Source: Ulota crispa (taxonomy: Eukaryota; Streptophyta; Bryopsida; Orthotrichales; Orthotrichaceae). From it: a DNA stretch of 64,000 nucleotides. The translations under genes and the position numbers were made by a program. Location: positions 11,280,868 through 11,344,867 of the forward strand of contig OY987246.1 in the NCBI GenBank assembly GCA_963920765.1. The letters are read 5' to 3'. Below the pieces are notes generated by a model. The model made no database searches and was not told where the DNA came from. It worked only from the letters and a program-made list of their open reading frames with translations. Positions 1-10,683 of the stretch are shown in pieces; the first letter of the stretch is position 1, and every line of letters starts with the position of its first letter.

Positions 1-24
1 CAAATTAGGGTTTCATCTGGCTTA

Positions 25-178
25 GGGTATGATCACACTTGGTGTTAGGAGGGATATTAGCAATATGAATGCAGTCTTAGGAGGGATATTAGCAATATGA
101 ATGCAGTCTGAAGGTGTGTCCAAATGCATCTAAGTTTCCTTTGCTACTACCCCTCTTAAGACATACCCTTAGACAGAT
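25..178. mobile_element. Tourist-like MITE (TTA-flanked), copy 1
   Basis: Both ends carry the inverted motif GGGTATGATCACACTTGG or a close variant, and TTA directly flanks the element on each side, the duplication made by PIF/Harbinger (Tourist) elements. A second copy lies at 24028-24150. This copy has an internal 32-bp tandem duplication (units starting near 45 and 77) that the other lacks. Non-coding; family placement is inferred from TSD and size. Confidence 0.6.
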
Positions 179-1828
179 CTCATCTTTCAAGGAGACCAGT
201 ATTAGGTTAGGACTATGTTGTTAAGCTCACACAATCTCCTGTTAATATACAGAGTCGTTTACACTCTCTCTTGTTGTTAAATTACAGCTATCTATTCTAC
301 AGGAGCTACTGTACCGAATCGATGCCTCGCAACGTGACTCGGTAATGTGATCAAACCAGAGTCTGCCGTGAGAACGAACCCTGTGATTGACATGCCAGAG
401 CTGTTATTTCCATCACAAGGCTGTAACTATCGTGTTTACATACCCTCAATGGTTGGATCCAGTTCCATCGAGCGCACTCAAGGGGCTTCACAGATTCCAT
501 GTTAAAGCTCTTATTTCCTATCACCTAGCTCATTATGGTATCAGCGCATTTTTTTTCACAGAATCGGCTGTCGCCAGATTCGAAAGCAGAGAAGCGCATT
601 GGCTTATAAATGCCGGGATGCGTTCTAACTGGACAGATCTGTCGCCAGTTGGCGAAAAATCGCCAAAAAAAATGCCCTGTATGGTATCCCTCGCATCCCA
701 CTGTTGGTTGCCACATTTACAATTAGTAGATTGCGTTGAAATTATGAGAAAGAACAAGTGACATGCAAACAGATGTTGTTTCCATTACAAGGGTGTGCTT
801 TCATGTTACCGGACATAACGCCAAATAGTTGGATTAGGTTCAGTCAATCATGGGTTTAGGAATGATATTAGAAGTGATAAACTTCATTCATTCCAAGGTT
901 CTAATCATCTAATGTCATGTTTCCTACTCCGTAACAGCATTCTGCATGGTTCTCAATATCTCATCTATACAAAAAAAGGAAACATTAAAGTTATGAGACA
1001 TGATGTACTGAGTTTTTGGATCAGTGAGGGATGGTGTTCCTGTTATGAGACTTTGATTTTAAGTTTTTTAACAGTATTTCAATGGTTGGATACCTTCAAT
1101 GACATATGTTCTATGGATTGCATAAATAAGAAAAAAGTGGGCATAGCTGTCCTAAGGAAGGCCAAGATTATTAGGTATAACCATGACCTGCATCTCCAGT
1201 TGGGTTTGCTATCACCATAATAATAGACTCCATTCAGTTCATGGAGTTTATGTAAGTGATTCTTGGTAATTCTTTTGTCAACGTTAAGACAATCAATGAT
1301 CCAATCATGCTCAATGCGCAATCAGGGTAGAGAGCCAGCAAAGCACGCGTAGAGATATGAAAAGTCTCTCCTTGTGTAATATTTGGTTGTTACCTCTACA
1401 GAGATGTGCTAAGCTATTACATGGACAAACTCCACGACGTGCAGAAGAGAGTGGCGACAAATTAGGGTAGTCAAGGCAAATGGCGTCGAGTGTCATACGG
1501 GTGAGTACAGATCGATGTATCGCTATATTCCAGGTCAGCTTTTCTTTATAAAAACTTGGATAGGGTTAAGCAATCCTCCATACCAGTTGAAAATGTCAAA
1601 ATGGCAGCACGATGCAGTGCAAGAAAGCCATGGGTTCATTCTCTCATATCGGATCACAGCAATGAATATGCAATCTCACTGTAATCACCGACTGGTAATG
1701 TATGGTTAACCGTGTTTCTCTCCGCTCTTACAACACTAAAACTATATCCATCTGGTCCCAGGTTTCAGTTTCCCTGTTTATGATCCCTTTTCCCTGATAT
1801 TCAAAATTCTGGTTCGTGCTAAAAAGTT
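179..1828. other. Intergenic DNA, no gene recognised
   Basis: Only short open frames without splice support or recognisable motifs. Composition is mixed, slightly richer in GC around 300-750, but I see no domain and no repeat shared with the rest of the window. Confidence 0.5.
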
Positions 1829-2146
1829 GGGAAAATTCATGGATACCCCTGATGTTTGCAGTATTTACATAGATACCCATGCTTTTTCAGAAATTACACA
1901 AATCTTGGACCATAATTTGCAGGCATTTATTTGTTATGCTCGTACTTACTTCATGACGAATGTTGAAGAAGGAAATGTAATGAAACAAAAAAGGGACAAC
2001 GTGTGCACAAAGGAAGTAGGGAAGTGGCATGCCTAACAAAACAAACGCTTCAAAAATTTTGGTCCAGGGTATTTGTGTAATTTCTGAAAAAGCAGGGGTA
2101 TCTATGTAAATATTGCAACCTTCAGGAGTATCCATGAAATTTTACC
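1829..2146. mobile_element. Long-TIR element, family J copy 1
   Basis: The two halves are inverted copies over about 100 bp each, starting GGGAAAATTCATGGATAC and ending in its complement. Flanks TAAAAAGTT (left) and TAAAAAAGTT (right) form an imperfect duplication of about 9 bp. Long TIRs with a 9-bp duplication suggest a Mutator-like non-autonomous element. Related copies lie at 48789-49290 and about 62400-62840. The centre includes the shared stretch GTGTGCACAAAGG. Confidence 0.6.
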
Positions 2147-2601
2147 TAAAAAAGTTATACTTGGCGAAAATATTTGCACCTATAAACCAGCAGAGGCCAG
2201 GGAAAAGCGGCCAAAACAGCAATGTCGTTCAAATGACACAGAGGACCTGCAAATAAATGCCATACCGCCATTTCAACGACAAGGACGTCCCAAGCACGCG
2301 CGATATTTCCCCTATGAGAATCAGAGGTGACGTTGCTGATTAATTGCAGAGCACATTCTGTCCCGACTACGCAAACAGACTGGTGTCACTCTTATAACTG
2401 CAGTAAGGCCTTCTTAATTATAACTTATTGGCCATGTCCAGCAACTCTCCCCATTTCCCGGCCTCCAGCTTCTACAGAAACACTCAATATGTCCTATGAT
2501 ATTTGTTTTCTTCACCATCAGAGCAGCCACGATCAGATTTTACACAAGCATTTAAATTTTACCACGTAACTCAACTCAGAAACCGTTAGGTTTCCATCAA
2601 A

Positions 2602-2981
2602 ATGAGGAACATTAATTACCTGGCGATGGATTTTAACGATGATGACGATGAGGAGGCTGCGGGATTCGATCAGCATGCATCCGGTTCCACAATCCACAGT
2701 GAGGCTTCGAAATGTCTTCGATCGTCACGGCTCAAGCGTCCACAGGTAAGCAAGCGTAGTTGCATCCAAAGAAAAAGTCTAGCAGCACCAAACGATCGAG
2801 TTACCAGAGCAAGAGGGTGTTTGGAACTTTGGACGGCAGGCTGATGATAAATCTGGAGCCTTTCATTTCAGACATGCATAGGCTTTTTGACGGTCAGATT
2901 GGTTTCGGTCAAGTTCCAGGTGTTACTCTCCTGGACGTGACAAGTGTCGATTTTGGATTGGGGGACGGATCAGCGTCCTAG
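2602..2981 (+). CDS. Doubtful small gene or gene fragment
   Basis: An open frame from the ATG at 2602 begins with an acidic stretch (MDFNDDDDEEAAGF, from the second Met) and basic LRSSRLKRPQ, followed directly by a good splice donor (CAG|GTAAGC near 2744). A second open frame (about 2760-2981) holds KRVFGTLDGRLMINLEPF and ends at a stop codon. The two are in different frames and I found no acceptor joining them cleanly; CATTTCAG near 2870 is the best candidate. GC content is higher than the surroundings, which is typical of exons here. No family recognised. It could be a real short gene, a first exon, or a remnant. Confidence 0.25.
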
Positions 2982-4429
2982 TTAGCTGGAGCATGGTGCG
3001 CTCTGTCAAACTTGGGTCCCTAATCTCCCATCCATCCTTTCAATAACATTGCATTCATGAAAACGCCACATTTGAATGTAACGTTTTTCTAAAGCAGGTC
3101 AAAGACTGTGTAGAACAGGGGATATGCAATAAGGTAGGTAGCTTGAATTGCAACCCATCTCTTGAAAAGCATCTCATACGTAGCTTACAAATGGATATGA
3201 GGTGGTTTTTCAATGGACCCTCTTTAGTTTTAGAAGAAATGGTGTATTTTATTACAAGAATCAATTATATTCCTTGATTTTGTCTTATCTTTTTACAAAT
3301 TGTAGGAGAATTATTTATAGGAGACCTAGAATTAGAAATAGGTGCCTATTACAGAAAATTGAAAATTTACCAACGATTCAACAATGGTTCAAGAAATATG
3401 ACAAAAATTGTGTTACATTTGACAACCGGTTCTCTTTGTCTGAAACTTATACAAAAATCTTCTTGTCTCAAAATACCCATGAAAAAGCTACATCAGCCTA
3501 TAAACTGTCGCTTTTTGAGCTACTTAAGTATCTAACTAACTGGATTTTGGGTAACTAACTGGATTTTGCCAGATGAGCATCCTGTACGGGTGGGACTGAC
3601 CTAATAAATTAAACAACACTGAACTTAACTTAGTATGGCTCTACTTTGATTTTCCTTTACGTGCTTGGATCAGTGGCATTAAATACATGACGCTTTGGGA
3701 TGGATGGGTCCATTCAACAAGGGCTTCAAGGGAGGGGGTCAAGCTTTTTGGCAGGGCATTTTTTTTGGAATAATCAGCTCTTTGTTGCCCACATTCTATT
3801 TGGTTATAAATGGAGGGACCAACTCGCATTGGTCTAAATATGTTGGAATTTACACCAATTGGTTCCATTTTATCAAAAAGAAATGTTTTTTTTTTTTTTT
3901 TTTTTTTTCTTTCTTGTGATGCAAACATAGATTGGCTAAAGGGGCTGGCCTTGGATGGCTTCAAAAAGGTTGTGCAATGCATGTAATATTGTAATGCACT
4001 ACGAGGGAGTAGTGTCAATTTGGACATGTTTTTGTCAATTTGGACATTTTAGTCAATTTGGATGTGTAATTGCAAACAATTTTTCTAGTGGTGTGTATTT
4101 TTTTAGCTTGCAAAGAAACCTATTGCGTTGTCAACTCATGCAAGGGACCTTTTAAGGCTGTTTTTTGCAAAAATCTCACCTCATATTGATATTGGTTATC
4201 TTAACATTTTAAAAAATCAAGTGCAAAAATGGACAAAATTAACAAATCCTTCTAAAAAACACCAAGTTTGTCGAACTTGGATGAATTTTACTTGTTCTAG
4301 TACATTTTTATGGATAAACATGCATCCATGTATGATTCTATCCATATTGTCCTTACTTGCCTGCATTCTTGGGTGCATGTTGCTTGACCGACAATAAAAT
4401 ATTAGAAGTTTTTAGCATTAATGTTTGCT
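2982..4429. other. Intergenic DNA upstream of eIF4A
   Basis: AT-rich with no convincing gene. It contains a 23-bp poly-T run (about 3886-3908) and three short tandem copies of a GTCAATTTGGACAT-type motif around 4013-4065. Confidence 0.5.
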
Positions 4430-4530
4430 TGTTAGGAACATTACTTTTAGAAATTAGAACCTTTTAATTTCATTTACTTTAATATCTTTTGCTTGAGATT
4501 TCTTTTACTTTAGACTTCCTTTTACTTTAA
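4430..4530. repeat. Left arm of inverted repeat flanking eIF4A
   Basis: The stretch from GTTAGGAACATTACTTTTAG to CTTTTACTTTAGA matches the reverse complement of about 6408-6480, including the order ATTACTTTTAGAA, CCTTTTAATTT and two CTTTTACTTTAG blocks. The two arms enclose the whole eIF4A gene and its promoter. This could be a transposon carrying the gene or two unrelated insertions in opposite orientation. Confidence 0.55.
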
Positions 4531-4540
4531 ATTTAGAGGG

Positions 4541-4547
4541 TATATAT
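4541..4547 (+). promoter_or_regulatory. TATA box of eIF4A
   Basis: TATATAT lies about 163 bp before the eIF4A start codon, which would place transcription start near 4572 and give a leader of about 140 nt. The leader holds an imperfect 35-bp duplication (GAAGTCTTTAATCTCAAC at 4564, repeated near 4599). No other TATA-like site lies between it and the ATG. Confidence 0.45.
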
Positions 4548-4709
4548 GGAAGTTGAGACTAATGAAGTCTTTAATCTCAACAATATATCTCTTGAAGAAG
4601 TCTTTATTCTCAACAACACATTTTTTGGTTGCAATTGCGACAACCGCCTTCTCGCTCTCCGCCTTCTTGACCGTCTTCAAACGACCCTCACCACCCTCAG
4701 TGAAATAGC

Positions 4710-5954
4710 ATGGGAGGTTCTGCACCTGAAGGATCTCAGTTCGATGCTCGCCAGTATGACGCCAAGATGGAGAACATCTTGAGCGGCAAGGGCGACAACT
4801 TCATATTCACGTGGGAAGAGGTCCACGAGACGTTCGACGTGATGGGGCTTCATGAAAACCTTCTCAGAGGCATTTATGCATACGGGTTCGAGAAGCCCGC
4901 GGCTATCCAGCAGCGCGGCATCGTCCCATTCACCAAGGGCCTGGATGTCATTCAGCAAGCCCAATCTGGGACGGGCAAGACGGCGACGTTCTGCTCGGGC
5001 ATCTTGCAGCAGTTGGACTATCAGCATCTCCGGGAATGCCAGGCTCTGGTGTTGGCTCCGACTCGGGAGCTTGCCCAGCAGATCGAGAAAGTGATGCGTG
5101 CCCTGGGCGACTACCTGCAGGTGAAGGTACACGCCTGCGTGGGGGGAACCAGCGTGAGGGAAGATCAGAGGATTTTGCAGGCAGGGGTGCACGTGGTGGT
5201 GGGGACGCCCGGGCGAGTGTACGATATGTTGCGAAGGCATGCACTCCGCGCCGACTCCATCAAGTGCTTTGTGCTGGATGAGGCGGACGAGATGCTTTCG
5301 CGTGGGTTCAAGGATCAGATTTACGATATCTTCACGTTGCTGCCCCCGAAGCTCCAAGTGGGCGTGTTTTCTGCGACCATGCCCCCGGAAGCGCTCGAGA
5401 TCACGAGGAAGTTCATGAATAAGCCGGTGAAGATCCTGGTCAAGAGAGATGAGCTGACTTTGGAGGGTATCAAGCAGTTTTACGTGAACGTGGACAGGGA
5501 GGAGTGGAAGTTGGATACTCTGTGCGATCTGTACGAGACTCTGGCCATCACCCAGAGTGTGATCTTCATCAACACCAGGCGCAAGGTCGACTGGCTGACG
5601 GACAAGATGCGCGCTCGCGACCACACCGTGTCCGCCACTCATGGCGACATGGACCAGAACACTCGCGACGTCATCATGCGCGAGTTCCGCTCCGGTTCGT
5701 CCCGGGTTTTGATCACGACGGACCTCTTGGCGCGCGGTATCGACGTGCAGCAGGTGTCGCTGGTCATCAACTACGACCTGCCTACTCAGCCTGAGAACTA
5801 CCTGCACCGTATCGGTCGCAGTGGTCGCTTCGGACGCAAGGGAGTAGCCATCAATTTTGTGACGAAGGATGACGAGCGCATGCTCCAGGATATCCAGAGG
5901 TTCTACAACACCGTTGTGGAGGAGCTCCCGTCAAACGTTGCGGATCTTCTGTGA
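4710..5954 (+). CDS. EIF4A: Eukaryotic initiation factor 4A (DEAD-box RNA helicase), intronless
   Basis: 414-residue ATP-dependent RNA helicase, the eIF4F subunit that unwinds 5' leaders during cytosolic translation initiation. All family motifs are visible: Q motif around [10 protein letters not shown] (59-68), Walker A AQSGTGKT (84-91), PTRELAQQ (117-124), TPGR (166-169), DEAD (190-193), SAT (221-223), ARGID (341-345) and HRIGRSGR (366-373). The N-terminus [17 protein letters not shown] and C-terminus [10 protein letters not shown] match plant eIF4A, and the length is normal (about 413), so the start is secure. eIF4A-III is excluded by the N-terminus. The frame is uninterrupted, whereas seed-plant eIF4A genes usually carry introns (established knowledge); retroposition or intron loss could explain this. 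Coding DNA is GC-rich against AT-rich flanks. A TATA box lies upstream, an inverted repeat brackets the locus, and a MITE starts 30 bp after the stop. The frame looks functional. Confidence 0.97.
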   Translation: MGGSAPEGSQFDARQYDAKMENILSGKGDNFIFTWEEVHETFDVMGLHENLLRGIYAYGFEKPAAIQQRGIVPFTKGLDVIQQAQSGTGKTATFCSGILQQLDYQHLRECQALVLAPTRELAQQIEKVMRALGDYLQVKVHACVGGTSVREDQRILQAGVHVVVGTPGRVYDMLRRHALRADSIKCFVLDEADEMLSRGFKDQIYDIFTLLPPKLQVGVFSATMPPEALEITRKFMNKPVKILVKRDELTLEGIKQFYVNVDREEWKLDTLCDLYETLAITQSVIFINTRRKVDWLTDKMRARDHTVSATHGDMDQNTRDVIMREFRSGSSRVLITTDLLARGIDVQQVSLVINYDLPTQPENYLHRIGRSGRFGRKGVAINFVTKDDERMLQDIQRFYNTVVEELPSNVADLL

Positions 5955-5984
5955 GCTGTGGAACGCGCTAGTAGCATGGGGCTA

Positions 5985-6337
5985 AGGTAGGAGCATTTTA
6001 GAAAATCTGTAGGAGTAAATAGATGTAATTACAAGGATGTATAACATGTGAATATGAAATCTTACTATTGGTCACGGGTACAATGGCGGTTTGCTTTTTA
6101 AGGGTCCATATTAGCGGCTCTAAACTAACCTTGAAACGGTTTGGATATGTTCCCTTAGTGGCATTGGATGGTCCCAATCCCCACCACCCCAAAGTAGTTT
6201 AGCAACTGACATGTGACAAAATTTGCTAGTCCAAATGGCATTCAATATTGCTCCACTATGGGTTCAACAGTGTGTGATGAAAGCCTCAAATCTAGGGTGC
6301 AGGATTGGGGAGGGGTTGGGAATGGGTGTGTGTACCT
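5985..6337. mobile_element. TA-flanked MITE, family M copy 1 (in eIF4A 3' region)
   Basis: Flanked by TA on both sides, with ends AGGTAGGAGCA (left) and complement AGGTACACACACCC (right). Its interior near 6015-6060 matches family-M copies at 20062-20374 and 54975-55288 (shared AATAGATGTAATTACAAG-like segment). It begins 30 bp after the eIF4A stop codon and so probably forms much of the 3' UTR. TA duplication and size fit Stowaway/mariner-type MITEs. Confidence 0.6.
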
Positions 6338-6407
6338 TACCTTGGTCGCACTTGTTGGTTTTGTCCATATGCTGCAGTGCTTCTTTGGTACTTTTTGCAT
6401 GCTAGTC

Positions 6408-6480
6408 TAAAGTAAAAGATACTCTAAACACTAAAGTAAAAGAAAATTAGAAGGTTCTAAAAGTAATGCCCCTAACATTG
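6408..6480. repeat. Right arm of inverted repeat flanking eIF4A
   Basis: Reverse-complement match to 4430-4530 (see that entry). The inner edge begins CTAAAGTAAAAGATACTC and the outer edge reaches TAATGCCCCTAACATTG. Confidence 0.55.
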
Positions 6481-7247
6481 CTCGGCACCAAACAGCAAAC
6501 ACAATTTAATTGGGAAGAATAGAGATTTGTTAGTAAATGTAGGGTTTCTTTTCATTTTTGTATAATCCAAAATTTTCTTCAAGTGAACCTAGAGTTGAAA
6601 GGCATCAAAATTTCCACATGGGAAAGCTGATTGGAATTCAAAAAATTACTATTGTAGGCCACATTTTGATATTTTGAATTTAAACTTGGATTCAAAAACC
6701 CTCAATTAGCCTATTGAAGTTTGGTTTGATAGAAATAATCAACTTCAAAATATGTGTATATATATATAGTGAGAATTGAAGCTCTTCCAACTTAGGTCCA
6801 CAAGAAAGAAAATAAGAAATTTGGAGAAATATGAAAAATATCTTTGCTTAAGAGTCTATCCTTGTGATTATTTCTAATACAAGGGCACTACACCATGGGT
6901 TATAAATTTACACAAAAAAAATTATTCAAAAATTACAAATAAAGGAAAAAAATAAAAACAAAAACCTTATAAACAAGAGCACAATTCAAATTCAAAAGTA
7001 ATTACAAATATGTACACATCCACAATTCTCTTTTTATCTTGTGGTCCCAAACTGAATATAAAATTGCATTTATTACTATTGATTTTTCCTTAATATTATG
7101 GGCAAAGGAACATAATATTGTAGGAGCTCAGCATGAGATAATAGGAGGCACTAGCAACATCCCAAGATCCTTAATTTGGTCATGAATGGAGTCTTTATCA
7201 AAATATTATATTTCTATAACACCTTTATTTTCATCTAAACACAATAT
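6481..7247. other. AT-rich intergenic DNA, no gene
   Basis: Very AT-rich, with no open frame of note, no domain and no clear repeat. Confidence 0.5.
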
Positions 7248-7482
7248 TTGTTAAATTGGGAAAAACGGATGTACCATTTTGTACTCCACCTCAAACCCAA
7301 AAAGTTGCTTTAAACCATATTCAAAGGTATCAGATTCAATTTGAGTCATTAAGATTTTTTCCCTCACAAATTCCTCCTCTCAAGTGAGGGCACGTGTACC
7401 AAAAAAACAATGTGAGCTTAGTTTGAGGTGATCACCTCAAAGTCCCAAAATATACTCTTTTTCCCAATTTAACAAATATTGT
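7248..7482. mobile_element. Palindromic MITE, family G copy 1
   Basis: Inverted ends AACACAATATTTGTTAAATTGGGAAAAA and its complement close an element of about 235 bp that includes GTGAGGGCACGTGTAC and the palindrome GAGGTGATCACCTCAAA. Related copies lie at 8361-9053 (interrupted), about 9743-10044, 14150-14412 and about 14828-15117, with a fragment near 10215-10270. No TSD could be fixed with confidence. Confidence 0.6.
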
Positions 7483-7941
7483 ATTTTTACATCAATCCTA
7501 AGGCTAACCAATTTTCACTTCATTGGAAGGTTTTTCCTACCCCAAAGCATTATCAATGTCAATAAAAAACTCTAATTCCTAGCTTTTAGCACCTAAATAA
7601 ACAACACAAAGTAATTATTACAAGTCCAATATCATTCCCTTTGATGTTTATATATATTTGAAGTTAAAAATCATGTACTTATTATCAAGTACAAAACCAA
7701 CGACACCTAGATTTTTTTTTCATATTTTCAAAATATTTGACTATCATGATAAAATTTTCATAAAAAAAAACCTTCAAAAATAAGCAAAGATTACTCTTTG
7801 TATGGCTCCTATTATTATTATTATTTTGTTACCAATATCTTTTTATCAATGTACAAGCAAAAACATCCACATATTTACTACTTTTTTGCAAAATTTTCCA
7901 AAATTATAAAAACTAGAGTGTCCAGATTTGGTTACTTACTA

Positions 7942-8257
7942 CAGTGGTGCTTGGATAAGGTCAACACTTTGGGTTAGGAAAAAGTGTTGACTTTATCCAA
8001 GCATTGATCATAAACAAACACTCCTTTTGTGGTTGCAACTTTGGAGGTGCTTTACCACCAATATTTTTGGTTAGCTAACCAAACACCTTTCTAACTAAGG
8101 AGTCAAAATGGGCATTGATGAAAAGAAACTGTTGACCATATGCAAGCACTTGACCTTAACCAAACTCATAATACATGCTTTGGGCAAAAGGAAAGTGGGG
8201 CTGTGATCTTATCCAAACCTTGCTCTTACAAAGGTTGACGTTAACCAAGCACCATTG
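7942..8257. mobile_element. TA-flanked MITE, family F copy 1
   Basis: 316 bp, TA on both sides, inverted ends CAGTGGTGCTTGGATAAGG and CCAAGCACCATTG. Two more copies (17815-18141 and 44516-44828) are in the opposite orientation and share the interior around CTTGACCTTAACCAA. Mariner/Stowaway-type by TSD. Confidence 0.7.
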
Positions 8258-8360
8258 TATCAGATTATCAATGGAGAAGCTTTTTTGGGAGTCTCTAGCA
8301 TTCCACAAAATGGTCATGGAGTGAACATCATTGAACAATTGCTTATAATTAGAGCAAAAT

Positions 8361-9053
8361 TTGCTATTTTTGTTAATTTGGGAAAAATAGGTGTCCCACT
8401 TTGTACTCCACTTGAAACCCTAAAAGTTACCTTAAACCAGCTTCAAAGGTATTAGATTTGGTTTGAGCCACTTAGAGTTTTTCCCTTGCAAACTCCTCTC
8501 AGGTGAGGACACGTGTACAAAAAAAATAGGGGATATTACAAATAGGGGCATGAAAACATAAAATATTACATGTAGGGGCTCATTTTCAAAATAATTACAA
8601 ATAGGGGCATGATTTCAAACAAAATTTTAATTTTTTGTAATTTTTTTTTGTTTGGACATTGGTTGATTTAGATAAATCACATTAAAAGTTAGCTAAGTTC
8701 CCAAAAATTTAAAATTTTCAAAAAAACGCCATCCCTTTTATCAAAATTTCTTATTTTAGGCTTGATTTGGAGAGACCTATAAGTTTTTTAGAAAATAGCT
8801 AACATTTAATGTGATGTATCTAAATCAACCCAATGTTCAAACCTAAAAAAAACTAAAAAAATTTACAATTTTTTTAAAAATGTGCCCCTATTTGTAATTA
8901 TTTTGAAACTGTGCCTTGTCTGTAATTTTTTACGTTTTCATGCTCCGATTTGTAATTTCCCAAAAAAATATTGAGCTCAGTTTTAAGGGATCACCTAAAA
9001 CCTTTTGAAAGTCCCAAAATGTACCGTTTTTCCCAAATTAACGAATATGGTGT
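8361..9053. mobile_element. Family G copy 2, interrupted by a younger element
   Basis: The left half runs to ACACGTGTAC near 8518 and the right half resumes at TTGAGCTCAGTTTTAAGG near 8971, ending GAATATGGTGT. The two halves together are collinear with the intact copy at 7248-7482. The break is filled exactly by the family-H element at 8529-8961 with its duplicated 9-bp target. Confidence 0.65.
8529..8961. mobile_element. Mutator-like long-TIR MITE, family H copy 1
   Basis: 433 bp and close to a perfect palindrome: both arms contain TTACAAATAGGGGCATG-type blocks, with a short centre around GGCTTGATTTGGAGAG. It is flanked by the 9-bp duplication AAAAAAATA at 8520-8528 and 8962-8970. A 9-bp TSD with long TIRs is typical of Mutator-like elements. 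Copy 2 is at 50951-52672. Confidence 0.75.
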
Positions 9054-9742
9054 CAAATCTCTAAATCATTTCACAAAATCTGGAATCATTCAATTATATA
9101 AATACATGTCGTCAGGAGATCAGCTTACAGTGACTACTGACGCCCTTGAAACTCAAAATGTTGTAAAAACCGTGTGATGCAATGACGTTAACAACAATGT
9201 TGTTGTAAGCTAAAACACGTCAAGAGTTCTACTGACAACAATATTGCTTCAAGCACAACCTGCTCTAACGTAGCGCATGCTTGTGGGATACAAATCAACC
9301 TCCTCCAATCAGTGCATGGTATTTTAGTATTGCCTGAGTGCACGGTGACCTTGCATCCCTCGTTTGATCACCTTGGGCCGTGGCTGAAGGTTGCGTGGTT
9401 TCAATAGCTTTTTTTGCAGGCGGAGTCGATGAACGTCTGAAATGGGCCGCTTTGTGCCTTCAATTTGCATCAGTTCGTCTTCTTGGGAGTTCACTTCCAA
9501 TCTGCAAATTGTCCAACCTTTGGTGTTATATCACGATATATGGATCCAGGTTACACAACACTTTCGTAATGTTCGCATAGTTCAGAGGACCACAACTGCA
9601 ATTGTCTGTCCATAAACTAGAACCACTCTAGATTTTGAAACATGCAAGATTTAATGAAAGTTAGCAAATTTTAAAACAACAAAATCAACAAAGGCATTAG
9701 AATAGTGTGGTGTGTGCTACTGGTAAGTTTGAACACAAAAAC
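9054..9742. other. Intergenic DNA, no gene
   Basis: Slightly GC-richer than its surroundings (around 9290-9600) but without a supported open frame, domain or repeat. Confidence 0.45.
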
Positions 9743-10044
9743 AACATATTTGTTAAATTGGGGAAAGAAGATAAACACCATATTTGTTAATTTGGGACTA
9801 AACCCCGATTTTGGGAATAAATTAGGTTTAAGGTGATCACCTTAAATCGAGCTCTAGGTTTAAGCAGCGCTTTTTTTGGTACACGTGCCCTCGAGAGGAG
9901 GAATTTGCAAGGGATGTTAGTGGTTCAAATCAAATCTTATACCTTTGAATCTAGTGTTTAAACGCCAAAGGAAAAACATTGGGTTTAACTTTAAGGTGAA
10001 GTACAACTTGGGAATTTGGTTTTCCCAATTTAATGAATATGGCA
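9743..10044. mobile_element. Family G copy 3, rearranged
   Basis: Opposite orientation to copy 1. It holds two successive left-end motifs (CATATTTGTTAAATTGGG and CATATTTGTTAATTTGGG), then the palindrome AAGGTGATCACCTTAAA, GGTACACGTGCCCTC, and a right end near TTTCCCAATTTAATGAATAT. A fragment of another right half lies at about 10215-10270. Confidence 0.5.
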
Positions 10045-10683
10045 TTGATACTTTTTTGGGGCTTCTAAATTTCACATTTGTGAGAGAGTATTTGACAATT
10101 CAAAGTAGGTTTTATGATAATTCATACAAGACCCTACATCATTGCTGTAAGACCTTGAAGAAAACACCATAAAATTTCATTTTTAAATTACCACAATACA
10201 CTCACAAGTGCAAAATTCAAAAGTCCCAAAATGTATCATTTTTCCCAATTTTAATGAATATGGTGTTGGAAGGGGTAAGATAGGAATACCATAAACCATT
10301 AACCCCCTCTAATGGGAGAGTAGATTGTTATGAAACCAACAATAGCTAGCTCTAAACAAGATTTTGAAATATTTTGAAAAGATACAAATTTTCTCTGATT
10401 TGATTGGTTCACACTTCTTTTGAAACAAAGTTTTAGAGGTAACCATTTTAGGTGAACCTATAAAACAAAAATGGGTCCAAATGAAGAATCCACATTTATA
10501 TTGCATGAAAATTTCATTCTTAAGGAATTTTTTTTTGCATTCTTCCTTATCCTTGTTTTTGCACGTATAGAGCTTAATTTCTCAAGAAGTTCCCCATATC
10601 TTACAGGCTAAAATGCTTATTTTAATGGTTTATGGTATTTCTGGTGAATTGGTGACAAAAGTGTGAAAATTAGGGTAAGGGTG
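10045..10683. other. Downstream region of the B3 gene
   Basis: AT-rich; contains a family-G fragment (about 10215-10270) and no gene. Part of it is presumably the 3' UTR of the minus-strand B3 gene. Confidence 0.45.

Noticed and set aside
4677-5807. Long 376-codon open frame on the strand opposite eIF4A
   Set aside because: GC-rich coding DNA commonly leaves the antisense frame open; it has no domain and conflicts with the unmistakable eIF4A frame.
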